A DNA stretch of 64,000 nucleotides, taken from an uncultured Bacilli bacterium (GTDB taxonomy: Bacteria; Bacillota_I; Bacilli_A; RFN20; CAG-826). Every line of letters starts with the position of its first letter. Position 1 is the first letter of the stretch. Positions 17,910-26,163 of this stretch are shown here, in pieces. Below the pieces are notes generated by a model. The model searched no databases. It was not told the DNA's origin and worked only from the letters and a program-made list of their open reading frames with translations. The stretch lies in contig CAKPBC010000001.1 of NCBI GenBank assembly GCA_934140155.1, forward strand, positions 744,001-808,000. Direction: 5' to 3'. Both the position numbers and the translations under genes were made by a program.

Positions 17910-18917
17910 ATGTTAAAGAAAATTATTATAGGTGTTATTGTATTAGGAGTGATTGTTTTAGCGGGATGGAAGCTGTTCTTTTCTAAAAGCGATATTTCTT
18001 CCGCATTAGAAAAAAAGACTAGTGACTTAACTTGTTATCACATGGAATTAACTATGGACATGGAAAATGGCGATAATACAAGAAATTACTTTGTCACAAC
18101 TGATTATCAAAAAACAGATGATGGAGATAACTTCCGTGTATCTATTAAAGATCAAAATGTTAATCAAGAACAAATCATTATTAAAAATAAAGATGGTGTA
18201 TTTGTTTTAACACCAACTTTAAATCAAGTTTATAAGTTCAATAGCGGTTGGCCAACAAATTCACCAAAACCATATTTATATCAATCAATATTAAGTGGAT
18301 TTGAAGCAAAACATGATATTAAAAAAGTTGATGATGGCTACATTTTATCAACAAATCCAACTTATAAAAATAATCCGACTTGGATTAAACAAGATACAAA
18401 GCTTACTAGTGAGTTAGCTCCGCAATATATTAATATTTATGGCGCTAATAACGAGGCTTTAGTTAAAATTAATTTCTCTAAAGTTGATTTTAGTCCAAAA
18501 TTTGAAGAGGGATATTTTGAAGTTAAAAACAATATGGATACATCAAGAAGTAATTTGAGTGAAAGTACTTCTAAAGGTGATCAAGAATTCCCAATGTATC
18601 CAACAGGTGCCAATATTAGTGCTACAATGAAAGAAGAAACAACAAGCACTATTGATGGTAGCGAAGTTGTTATATTAGTATATGAAGGCGAAGATGCCTT
18701 TACAGTGGTGCAATCAATCATTGAGCCGAATAAAGAGATGGTTGTAAGTGAAATAGATGGCACTTTAGAAAGTGTTCTTACCGGTGTAGCATATTCTAAA
18801 AACAATTACTTAATTTATGTGGAAAATAATATTAAATATTCAATTTATTCTAAAGCCTTGACAATATCAGAAAAAATCGAAGTCGCAGAAGGTATGGAAT
18901 ATAGCATTATGAAATAG
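17910..18917 (+). CDS. LolA-fold secreted or membrane-tethered protein (GerS-like)
   Basis: A 335-residue protein with an N-terminal signal-anchor and a domain resembling the LolA-like fold used by GerS and related Firmicutes proteins (CYHMELTMDMENGDN, then KDGVFVLTPTLNQVYKFNSGWP). GerS takes part in spore germination in clostridia. There is no lipobox cysteine here, so it should stay anchored by its helix. AAGGAGGT precedes the start. Fold assignment is moderate, role uncertain. Confidence 0.7.
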   Translation: MLKKIIIGVIVLGVIVLAGWKLFFSKSDISSALEKKTSDLTCYHMELTMDMENGDNTRNYFVTTDYQKTDDGDNFRVSIKDQNVNQEQIIIKNKDGVFVLTPTLNQVYKFNSGWPTNSPKPYLYQSILSGFEAKHDIKKVDDGYILSTNPTYKNNPTWIKQDTKLTSELAPQYINIYGANNEALVKINFSKVDFSPKFEEGYFEVKNNMDTSRSNLSESTSKGDQEFPMYPTGANISATMKEETTSTIDGSEVVILVYEGEDAFTVVQSIIEPNKEMVVSEIDGTLESVLTGVAYSKNNYLIYVENNIKYSIYSKALTISEKIEVAEGMEYSIMK

Positions 18918-18945
18918 TTGTGCTTCGGCGCAACTTTTCTTTTGT
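18914..18945 (+). terminator. Intrinsic terminator
   Basis: GTTGTGC, TTCG loop, GCGCAAC, then a T-rich run; overlaps the stop region of the LolA-fold gene. Confidence 0.8.
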
Positions 18946-19020
18946 CTTTTAAAATATTTCTTCTTTACTTGATTATAATATAAAAATAATTTATATTATA
19001 GTTCGAATCGAGGTTATTTT

Positions 19021-20049
19021 ATGGATGAAGTATTTAAAAAAGCAAAAGAAAAAAAAGTAAAATATCGTGGTCCAATTTATGCAATGGTTTTTGGGTTTAT
19101 CATTACTTGTTTTATTACTATTTTTCTTGATGCTTTAATTGGTTATATAGCGATTATTTTATTTCCTTTTTTAGTATTACCTTACTTTATTGCTATGCAA
19201 ATGACAATTATACAACTTGAAAATTTACCATTTAATCGCAAAACATTTAATTCGGCGATGCGTTTAGGATTTTTCCCTAATTGTCGCATTCCATTTCGCA
19301 CATTAGCTAATGTTTTGCTTGCTTTATTGATTTATGCTCTTGTTAGTAGTTTAACTTTAGGAATTTTATATTTAACTCCAACTTATAATGAATACATTTC
19401 TCAACTAATCTTAGTCATTCAGAATTCTGATGCTCAAAATATTTATAGTAATATCAGTGCTTTTGCTAATAATGATGTTGAAACATATAACTTCGTAATG
19501 TATTTAACCACTACAATTGGTTATGGTGCAGGATTTATGTTCTTTATTTACAAAATGCTTCATAATGCTTTGTATGCTTTATGTAGAATAAGTGCTTCGC
19601 TTCCTAATGGCAAAGATAAGCCAATATTTAAAGATGTATTTCCACATTATAAAAATCAGTATTATAACATTGTTTATGGTAAAGAATGGTATAAAATCAT
19701 CTTAATACCTCTTCTATTTGCTGGTGGAGTTGTATTATGTTATTTCACTAATTTATTAAATTTTGCTATTCCAGTCAGTTGTGCTTTAAGCGTAATTGGA
19801 ATTGCTATTCTTCTTCCGGATTTATTGCTTATTCAAGAAAACACATATGCAGCGATGTTTGATGAATTAAGTGCAGGCAATTTTAATAATATGAATAAAA
19901 TATATAAACAAATGCGTTCTAGTGATAACTTAACGGAAGAGCAAAAACAAGAATTAGATAATTTCATTAATCACTTAAAAGATGTGATTGATGGAGAAAA
20001 AAATAATGAAAATAAAGAAGATAAAGGCGATAATGATAAAAAGGAATAG
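19021..20049 (+). CDS. Polytopic membrane protein, unknown function
   Basis: A 342-residue protein with about six hydrophobic helices and a charged, Lys/Glu/Asp/Asn-rich C-terminal tail of about 40 residues on the cytoplasmic side. No conserved catalytic motif is visible. It resembles general inner-membrane proteins of unknown function in Bacilli. GAGG precedes the start. The C-terminal codons are part of the terminator hairpin. Confidence 0.75.
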   Translation: MDEVFKKAKEKKVKYRGPIYAMVFGFIITCFITIFLDALIGYIAIILFPFLVLPYFIAMQMTIIQLENLPFNRKTFNSAMRLGFFPNCRIPFRTLANVLLALLIYALVSSLTLGILYLTPTYNEYISQLILVIQNSDAQNIYSNISAFANNDVETYNFVMYLTTTIGYGAGFMFFIYKMLHNALYALCRISASLPNGKDKPIFKDVFPHYKNQYYNIVYGKEWYKIILIPLLFAGGVVLCYFTNLLNFAIPVSCALSVIGIAILLPDLLLIQENTYAAMFDELSAGNFNNMNKIYKQMRSSDNLTEEQKQELDNFINHLKDVIDGEKNNENKEDKGDNDKKE

Positions 20050-20070
20050 CGGCGCTACTCCTTTTTTATT
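20040..20070 (+). terminator. Intrinsic terminator overlapping the stop codon
   Basis: AAGGAATAGCGG and CGCTACTCCTT pair with one mismatch and are followed by six T residues. Confidence 0.75.
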
Positions 20071-20072
20071 AA

Positions 20073-20399
20073 CTATAGTTTATTATATTTTGTTGATTTA
20101 CCTTTGCATTTATTAACGGGGTATTTTAAAGCATTTTTCTTTAATTTAGTTAATACAATATCTTTTATATCAAGATTTAAAACAGTAGCCATTTGAATGC
20201 AATAATTTATTACATCGGCAAGCTCTTCTTTAACATTTTCCCTATTAAAATTAACTTCATCCCATTGAAAGCATTCTAATAATTCATTTGCTTCAATCGA
20301 TATTGATTTTGCTAAATTGGCTGGTGTATGAAATTGATTCCAATCTCTTTGCTCAACAAAATCTTTAATTTCTTTTGTTAGTTCTTCTAATGAATCCAT
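20073..20399 (-). CDS. MazG-like nucleotide pyrophosphohydrolase (dCTPase type)
   Basis: A 108-residue all-helical protein of the RS21-C6/dCTP pyrophosphatase type: RDWNQFHTPANLAKSISIEA, then ELLE and KEELADVINYC, the EExxE-12-ExxD-type metal site of the MazG superfamily. It cleaves nucleoside triphosphates, mostly non-canonical, to the monophosphate. A second MazG-like gene follows upstream on the same strand. Confidence 0.9.
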   Translation of the reverse strand: MDSLEELTKEIKDFVEQRDWNQFHTPANLAKSISIEANELLECFQWDEVNFNRENVKEELADVINYCIQMATVLNLDIKDIVLTKLKKNALKYPVNKCKGKSTKYNKL

Positions 20400-20413
20400 A
20401 TTATTACCTCCAC

Positions 20414-20749
20414 TTATAAATCTTTTTTATCACGATTAATGGATTTGCTTTGATTAAATCCATTTGGATATCTTTTTTCTAATTTTTCAATATTCATCTT
20501 AAAAACGTCATCTAAATTCATATCAATTGCATGAGCGGCTTCTGCTAAATACCAAGCAATATCACCTAATTCTTTAGCAAAGCGTTCTTTATCTAACTCG
20601 TGTCCTTGATACAGATGTTTTTTTACTAAGTCAATAGCTTCTCCTGATTCTCCACATAATCCCATCACACTATTAATCAGTATGTCCTTTTTATCAAGAT
20701 CTTTATTTAATGTACGGAGAGCAAGTTTTTGATATTCATTAATTTCCAT
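20414..20749 (-). CDS. MazG-like nucleotide pyrophosphohydrolase
   Basis: A 111-residue MazG-family protein: MGLCGESGEAIDLVKKHLYQGH followed by KELGDIAWYLAEAAHAI gives the paired Glu and Asp metal ligands. Different subtype from its neighbour at 20.1 kb (closer to the short MazG/YpjD group). It begins two bases after the TtcA-like gene and is probably coupled to it. House-cleaning of nucleotide pools is the likely role. Confidence 0.88.
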   Translation of the reverse strand: MEINEYQKLALRTLNKDLDKKDILINSVMGLCGESGEAIDLVKKHLYQGHELDKERFAKELGDIAWYLAEAAHAIDMNLDDVFKMNIEKLEKRYPNGFNQSKSINRDKKDL

Positions 20750-20751
20750 AA

Positions 20752-21615
20752 TTAAAATTTATTTTCATTATCTTCATCTTTATCATAAGTATCAAGATAA
20801 CTATAATGTTTTCCTTTCCTTTTATATCCTAAAATCATATCAAGTGTAACATTATCAGCACTTTTAAAAATGTTTTTTTCTACTTGCGGATTATAATTTT
20901 TGACTAAATCTTTAATTAGCTGTTTGGTGGCGTATCTTTGAGATCCTCCACCACCATTATCACAAATTGCGCAATTTTCCGTAAATCGGCATGCGCATTG
21001 AATAAATTTTAAATTATGATAGTTCTTCCAAGAAATAATATCTTTTTCTCTAATTAAATACATTGGACGAATTAATTCCATTCCTGGGTAATTAGTGGAT
21101 TTTAATTTTGGAAGCATTGTTTGAAAACTACCAGAATTTAATAAATTCATTAAAGTAGTTTCAATAACATCATCATAATGATGACCTAAGGCTATTTTAT
21201 TACATCCCATTTCACGTGCAAAATTATATAATGCACCGCGGCGCATTTTAGCACATAAAAAACATGGACTACGATCTTGAGAATTAGCAATTTCAAAAAT
21301 ATCTGTTTCCACAATTTTGGCGGGAATTGATAACTTTTCTAAATTATTTTTAATAGTTTGAAGATTAATTTCGTTATATCCAGGATTCATAACTAGGTAA
21401 CTAACTTTAAAATCAAAATCCGAATGTTTAGTTAATTGCATGAAAAGACGTGCCATTAACATTGAATCTTTGCCGCCACTAATGCAAACACAAATATGGT
21501 CATTTGGTTCCACTAATTTATATTGCTTAATACCAGCAACAAACTTTGACCATATTTTAGCGCGGTATTTAACAGTAATGGATCTTTCATATTCATCAAT
21601 TGGTTTATGTTCCAT
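20752..21615 (-). CDS. ttcA: TtcA-family tRNA 2-thiolation enzyme
   Basis: A 287-residue ATP pyrophosphatase: PP-loop SGGKDSM at about residue 46, CFLCAKMRRG near 120 (the paired Cys of TtcA), GHHYDDVIETTLMNLL, and a further cluster CACRFTENCAIC. TtcA puts sulfur on C32 of tRNAs, using an iron-sulfur cluster and a cysteine desulfurase. That partner is encoded two bases upstream, a strong functional match. Substrate tRNAs cannot be inferred. Confidence 0.9.
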   Translation of the reverse strand: MEHKPIDEYERSITVKYRAKIWSKFVAGIKQYKLVEPNDHICVCISGGKDSMLMARLFMQLTKHSDFDFKVSYLVMNPGYNEINLQTIKNNLEKLSIPAKIVETDIFEIANSQDRSPCFLCAKMRRGALYNFAREMGCNKIALGHHYDDVIETTLMNLLNSGSFQTMLPKLKSTNYPGMELIRPMYLIREKDIISWKNYHNLKFIQCACRFTENCAICDNGGGGSQRYATKQLIKDLVKNYNPQVEKNIFKSADNVTLDMILGYKRKGKHYSYLDTYDKDEDNENKF

Positions 21616-21617
21616 AA

Positions 21618-22718
21618 TTACAACTCCTTTAAAACTTTAATAAACGTATCTATATCATCTTTTGCAACTAATTCACTTAAAGAAATACGGAATGATGATA
21701 AAGCTCTTTTCTTATCTTTATAAATAGCCATAATAATTTTTGATGGCGTATTTTTTATTGAACAAGCTGATTTTTGGCTTATACAAATATCATGCTCATT
21801 TAAATAATTAACACTATCTTTTGCTAATTTGTTTTTTAATGAAATATTAACAATATAAGGATAGTTAGATGAATTAATAATTACATTATCCATTTCTTTT
21901 AGTTTAGATAATAAGTATTCATTAATATTTTTTGTTTTAAGATTATTTTCTTTCATATTTTTAAATCTTAAATCTAGGGCTTTTTCTATACTTGCTATAA
22001 TACCAAGAGGCACTGACCCGCTTCGATAAATAGTATTACTTGCTCCACCATGGAATAATGGAGAAAGAACTGTGCTTTTCTTTTTGATTAAGCAACCAGA
22101 ACCAACAATACCGCCAAATTTGTGCGGTGTGAAAGATGTTAAATCAATGAGATTAAAATCTATATCGATTTTTCCTACACCCTGCGTGGCATCAACTAAA
22201 AAGTGTGCATTAGGATTCGTATTAATGATTTTAGCAATACTTTTATAATCTTGAATTATACCGGTTTCTCCATCAACTAAAGTAATAATAACCAAAATTG
22301 TATCTTTAGTTAGTTTTTCTTTTAAATCATTTAAATCAATTAAGCCAGTATCTAATGTTTTAATAAATTCTATTTGATATCCTTTGTCTTTAAGATATCC
22401 TAAAGTAGCATTAATAGAACTATGTTCTAATTCACTTACTAATATTTTTTTACCAAATCCCGAGTAAGATTCAGCAACTCCTAATATGGCTAAATTATTT
22501 GATTCCGTTGCCGAACTTGTATATATAACTTCATGATTATCATCAAGATTTAAAATACTTTTGATATGATTATCCATCTCTTGATATTTTTGTTTGCTTA
22601 ATAGTCCTAGTTTATGTGATGAATTATAATTACCATAATATTTTAATTCTACTTCACACATATAATCTAATACTTCTTTATTAACGGGAAAATTTGCGGA
22701 GTAATCTAAATATATCAT
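21618..22718 (-). CDS. Cysteine desulfurase (IscS/NifS-like), partner of TtcA
   Basis: A 366-residue class V aminotransferase: DATQGVGKIDIDF, the PLP-binding Lys in SFTPHKFGGIVGSGC (about residue 199), and the catalytic Cys in SQKSACSIKN (about 318). It moves sulfur from cysteine to a persulfide for the TtcA-like enzyme next door. A second, separate desulfurase belongs to the BREX operon at 47.5 kb; the two are clearly different proteins. GGAAG precedes the start. Confidence 0.92.
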   Translation of the reverse strand: MIYLDYSANFPVNKEVLDYMCEVELKYYGNYNSSHKLGLLSKQKYQEMDNHIKSILNLDDNHEVIYTSSATESNNLAILGVAESYSGFGKKILVSELEHSSINATLGYLKDKGYQIEFIKTLDTGLIDLNDLKEKLTKDTILVIITLVDGETGIIQDYKSIAKIINTNPNAHFLVDATQGVGKIDIDFNLIDLTSFTPHKFGGIVGSGCLIKKKSTVLSPLFHGGASNTIYRSGSVPLGIIASIEKALDLRFKNMKENNLKTKNINEYLLSKLKEMDNVIINSSNYPYIVNISLKNKLAKDSVNYLNEHDICISQKSACSIKNTPSKIIMAIYKDKKRALSSFRISLSELVAKDDIDTFIKVLKEL

Positions 22719-22721
22719 AAC

Positions 22722-23459
22722 TTAATCTTCCTTTTTCACATTTATTAAGTCTTTAACTACTTCAGAAGCAATTAAAAGTCCAGCAGCGGGAGGAACAAAA
22801 GCATTGCTTCCTGGAACACTTCTTCTTGAAGTGTGGGCGATTTCTTTTTGAGTGTCTTCATTAATTAAAGGCTCAATAGGTTTTTCTTTTGAATAAACCA
22901 CTTTTAGTTTTTTTACATGACGCTTTTTTAATTCATGGCGCATTACCTTCGCTAATGGATCCATTTCGGTTTTATATATATCGCTAACGACAAAAGTCAT
23001 TGGATTAAGTTTATTACCGGTTCCCATAGAAGAAATGATAGGTACATTTTCTTTTTTAGCTTTTAAAATAATCGCAATTTTTCCTGACACTGTATCAATA
23101 GCGTCAACAACATAATCAAAATGTGTAAAATCAAATTGGTCTTGATTTTCTGGAAGAAAAAAGCATTTATAAGTGTCAACGATTGCCTCAGGATTAATAC
23201 TTAAAATTCTTTCTTTCATAACATCAACTTTATCTAATCCCACTGTTTTAGTAGTGGCAATTATTTGACGATTACAATTACTTAAAGATACTTTATCATT
23301 ATCAATAATAGTAAAATGACCAACGCCGCTTCTTGCTAATGCTTCGACGACATATCCTCCTACTCCACCAATACCAAAAATAGCCACATGAGCATTTTTA
23401 AGTATTTCAATGGCTTTAGAGCCTAATAATAATTCCGTTCTAGAAAATTGATTAATCAT
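22722..23459 (-). CDS. tcdA: tRNA threonylcarbamoyladenosine dehydratase (TcdA/CsdL)
   Basis: A 245-residue E1-like ThiF/MoeB fold protein: Rossmann motif IFGIGGVGGYVVEALARSG, DNDKVSLSNCNRQ, and the TcdA-type end RSVPGSNAFVPPAAGLLIAS. It cyclises t6A37 in tRNAs. In many bacteria it works with a cysteine desulfurase; here one is directly downstream. Together with TtcA this is a tRNA-modification operon. Confidence 0.92.
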   Translation of the reverse strand: MINQFSRTELLLGSKAIEILKNAHVAIFGIGGVGGYVVEALARSGVGHFTIIDNDKVSLSNCNRQIIATTKTVGLDKVDVMKERILSINPEAIVDTYKCFFLPENQDQFDFTHFDYVVDAIDTVSGKIAIILKAKKENVPIISSMGTGNKLNPMTFVVSDIYKTEMDPLAKVMRHELKKRHVKKLKVVYSKEKPIEPLINEDTQKEIAHTSRRSVPGSNAFVPPAAGLLIASEVVKDLINVKKED

Positions 23460-23529
23460 AAGTACCTACTTTCTAATAAGATTATAATCTTATAGAAAGT
23501 AAGTTGCAATTATTTTAATATTGAGTTTG

Positions 23530-23997
23530 TTAGGTGTTTTTATCATTATTTACCCAAAAATTTAATAATTCCACAACCTCATTTATGTTTTTATGATTGA
23601 TAAATATTACTGCAATTATAGCTTCGATTGCGTCAGCAAGATATTTATTCTTTTTCTCAATATAAATATAGTTATTGGCCTCTTTTTTATCGATTTTTAA
23701 AATATATTTATCTAGGTTATAATATTTGGCCACAACTTCAACTAAAAACTTATTGGATCGGTACTTGGCTATTTCCGCTCCGCACTTATTTAATTTAATA
23801 AACAAAATTACGCAAGCCAAATTAAGAATGCAATCTCCATATGTCGATAGTTTTTTATTAGTGGGCATTAAAAGAGGCTTTTTATAAATTTCATAATACT
23901 TTGTTACATATGATTTATCTCTTAATGCCATATTTAAATATTTTAATTTAACTTGTTTTTTTATTGCTTTTTCAAAAATATCCATAACATTCACCAT
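23530..23997 (-). CDS. RNase III-like single-domain protein with altered active site
   Basis: A protein of about 150 residues with the outline of an RNase III domain and no dsRNA-binding domain: LSTYGDCILNLACVILFI aligns with the signature LEFLGDAVL-L, and YLADAIEAIIAVIFI aligns with the second motif ADxFEAxIGAIYL. The Asp of the first motif and the Asp/Glu of the second are present, but the signature Glu before the loop reads as Lys/Leu/Ser (NKKLSTYGD). It may be a Mini-III (MrnC) relative or a non-catalytic homologue. Start is either 23997 or the ATG at 23985. Confidence 0.65.
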   Translation of the reverse strand: MVNVMDIFEKAIKKQVKLKYLNMALRDKSYVTKYYEIYKKPLLMPTNKKLSTYGDCILNLACVILFIKLNKCGAEIAKYRSNKFLVEVVAKYYNLDKYILKIDKKEANNYIYIEKKNKYLADAIEAIIAVIFINHKNINEVVELLNFWVNNDKNT

Positions 23998-24029
23998 TAA
24001 TAATATAGTTATGGATTTTTAAAAATCAG

Positions 24030-24057
24030 AAAAAAATCTGGATTTTACACCAGATTT
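24030..24057 (-). terminator. Terminator of the 24.1-25.1 kb gene
   Basis: AAATCTGG/CCAGATTT hairpin followed, on the minus strand, by a run of U residues. Confidence 0.8.
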
Positions 24058-25105
24058 ATTTAACGTAACGGTCAATATAATAACCAGCAATATAAAATAG
24101 ATTAATAATAAATGTCGAACTTACTGATATAATCGAAGGAATATCCTTTATAGAAATAGCAAATATAATTAAGGCAATGAAGCAAACTGTTAAGAATATT
24201 GCATATGGTCCAACGAATTTTCCTAGTTTGCCATTTCCTCCTAAATAACGTGATATTCCACCTAATCCGGCAAGTAAAGATACAATCGCGGATAATAAAC
24301 TTACGATAATAAATGTTGCCATTAAATTATTTTCGATTGTTCCAGAAGAAAGTTCTTTGTATAAAGAATATAAAGAATAGAAAGACATGAATATAAAAGC
24401 AAAACTTGATATTAACATAAAGTATTTACCAACTCTTTTTATTTTTTCTTCATTTTCCCATTTGCCAAATATTGCTTTGGATTTTTCAATTGCTAAAGGC
24501 TTCTTTTCTCCTTTTTTATACATAGAAATTTGTGATACTTTTTGTCTAATTCTTAAAGCAAATTTAGCTTGTTCGGAATGTTCTAAGAATAAAATAGTAA
24601 CTGCTTCCCAAATAAATACCCAAGCGGCTATATCAATAACTTCAGTAATAATATCAGCTTTAACTCCTTCACCAAACCAACCATCAGAGTTTCCCACAAC
24701 CATTAAAAATAAGATGATTACGCCAATTAATATTAAAACTGATGATAATAATTCTTTTCCTTGTCTACGTTTACGAGCGTTATATTGGCTTAACTCTAAA
24801 GTATCATTAAATGCTTCAATCATATCTTTAGGTTTATAACCTTCATAATCTTCAATTTCAAAATTGATTTCTACTTTATATCCAGTAGGAGCATTTTCAG
24901 TTATAGATTTTACTTTATCTAGTGCTTCATTAGAAAATTGTGGATATTTAGGATTACCAACATTTGTCGCTAGTATATCACTAGCTTTTTCATAATGAAG
25001 AGAAACACTGATAGTTTTAGTTTCTTTATTAACGCCATAATATTTATCTAATAATTCCATTTGACGCTTATTTTGCTCGAAATTTATTTTATAGTTATCT
25101 TTCAT
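24056..25105 (-). CDS. Membrane protein with cytoplasmic N-terminal domain
   Basis: A 349-residue protein: the first ~115 residues are soluble with an alpha/beta feel (TISVSLHYEKASDIL, KVEINFEIEDYEGY), followed by about six to seven membrane helices interrupted by a charged loop near residue 190-215. No family recognised. AGGTG precedes the start. It stands alone between a terminator and a 380-base AT-rich gap. Confidence 0.7.
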   Translation of the reverse strand: MKDNYKINFEQNKRQMELLDKYYGVNKETKTISVSLHYEKASDILATNVGNPKYPQFSNEALDKVKSITENAPTGYKVEINFEIEDYEGYKPKDMIEAFNDTLELSQYNARKRRQGKELLSSVLILIGVIILFLMVVGNSDGWFGEGVKADIITEVIDIAAWVFIWEAVTILFLEHSEQAKFALRIRQKVSQISMYKKGEKKPLAIEKSKAIFGKWENEEKIKRVGKYFMLISSFAFIFMSFYSLYSLYKELSSGTIENNLMATFIIVSLLSAIVSLLAGLGGISRYLGGNGKLGKFVGPYAIFLTVCFIALIIFAISIKDIPSIISVSSTFIINLFYIAGYYIDRYVK

Positions 25106-25483
25106 AATAATTCACCTTTTACATGGATAATTGTATATGAATAATTAGTTAAAGTCTATAAACAAATGCAAGCGTATTGTAAGAAGTTATATATTATAAT
25201 TATTTTAGTTTAACATGCTGTGATATGCTTAAATTGCATTGATATGTTTTATTTATTATTTTATATAAATTAATTTTGACTGATTTTTTTCCAATCCTAT
25301 TATGATAATAAATTTTTGAATGAACTCTATTAAGAGATTTTTCTAATGTCATTATATAATGTTGTCTTATTAAATATAGAATTTTGTTTATATTTTTGTT
25401 AAATTTGATAATGTATTGCTAAATAAGACGATATTTGCACTATTTTTATGCTATTCTATATTTAACAAAGGATTGATAAGAGT
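25106..25483. other. AT-rich intergenic stretch without recognisable content
   Basis: About 380 bases between divergent genes. It must contain the promoters of both. Apart from runs of A and T I see no inverted repeats, open frames or RNA structure that stands out. Confidence 0.6.
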
Positions 25484-26113
25484 ATGGCTAGAAGAAAAAC
25501 ATATCAAAAATGGATAGATAAATTTACGGATAAACATCCTATTATTGCTGCTTTTGTGTTTAGTTTACTTCTATTTGCATCAACAATTATTTTGATTACA
25601 GCTATAGGGTTTAATTGGTTTACAATATTTTGTTTAGGACTTGCAATTATGCTATTGATAATAGGAATTATTATGGCAATTAAATATCAAAAAGAGCGTA
25701 AAAGAAAAAAGATAGTCAAGCAAAAACTAAATAATATTAATGTGGAAGAAATAGATAAGTTGCTTCCATATGAATTTGAAGACTGGTTAACAGATTTTTT
25801 AAATGATAACGGATTTACTGCAGAACATACAAAGTATAGTGGAGACTTTGGTGCAGATATAATTGCTATACGTGGAGGTATTAAATATGCGATTAGTTGC
25901 AAAAAATATAGTAATGGACTAGGCGTTCGTTCCGTTCAAGAAATCATTGCTGCTATGGACTATTATCATGCTGATATAGGATGGGTAGTTAGTACCGCTC
26001 CTTACTTTACTAATCAAGCATATGAATTAGCTAAAACTAGACATGTAAAATTATTTGCCAAAAATGAATTATTAGAAAAATTAAGTGAACTAAAAAACAA
26101 ACAAAGTGTGTAA
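25484..26113 (+). CDS. Membrane-tethered Mrr-type restriction endonuclease domain protein
   Basis: A 209-residue protein with two N-terminal membrane helices, a basic stretch and then an Mrr_cat (PD-(D/E)xK) domain: YEFEDWLTDFLNDNGF, GDFGADIIA with the catalytic Asp, ISCKKY supplying the xxK element (Cys in place of the usual Glu/Gln), and WVVSTAPYFTNQAYELAK. Such proteins may cut foreign or modified DNA at the membrane; the role here is not known. The changed residue before the catalytic Lys may affect activity. AAAGGA precedes the start. Confidence 0.88.
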   Translation: MARRKTYQKWIDKFTDKHPIIAAFVFSLLLFASTIILITAIGFNWFTIFCLGLAIMLLIIGIIMAIKYQKERKRKKIVKQKLNNINVEEIDKLLPYEFEDWLTDFLNDNGFTAEHTKYSGDFGADIIAIRGGIKYAISCKKYSNGLGVRSVQEIIAAMDYYHADIGWVVSTAPYFTNQAYELAKTRHVKLFAKNELLEKLSELKNKQSV

Positions 26114-26118
26114 AATAT

Positions 26119-26157
26119 AAAAAAACTTTTACAAATTTGATGTAAAAGTTTTTTAAC
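26119..26157. terminator. Bidirectional terminator
   Basis: AAAACTTTTAC and GTAAAAGTTTT pair perfectly around a short loop, flanked by A and T runs, between the convergent Mrr and pyrG genes. Confidence 0.85.
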
Positions 26158-26163
26158 ATTTAA

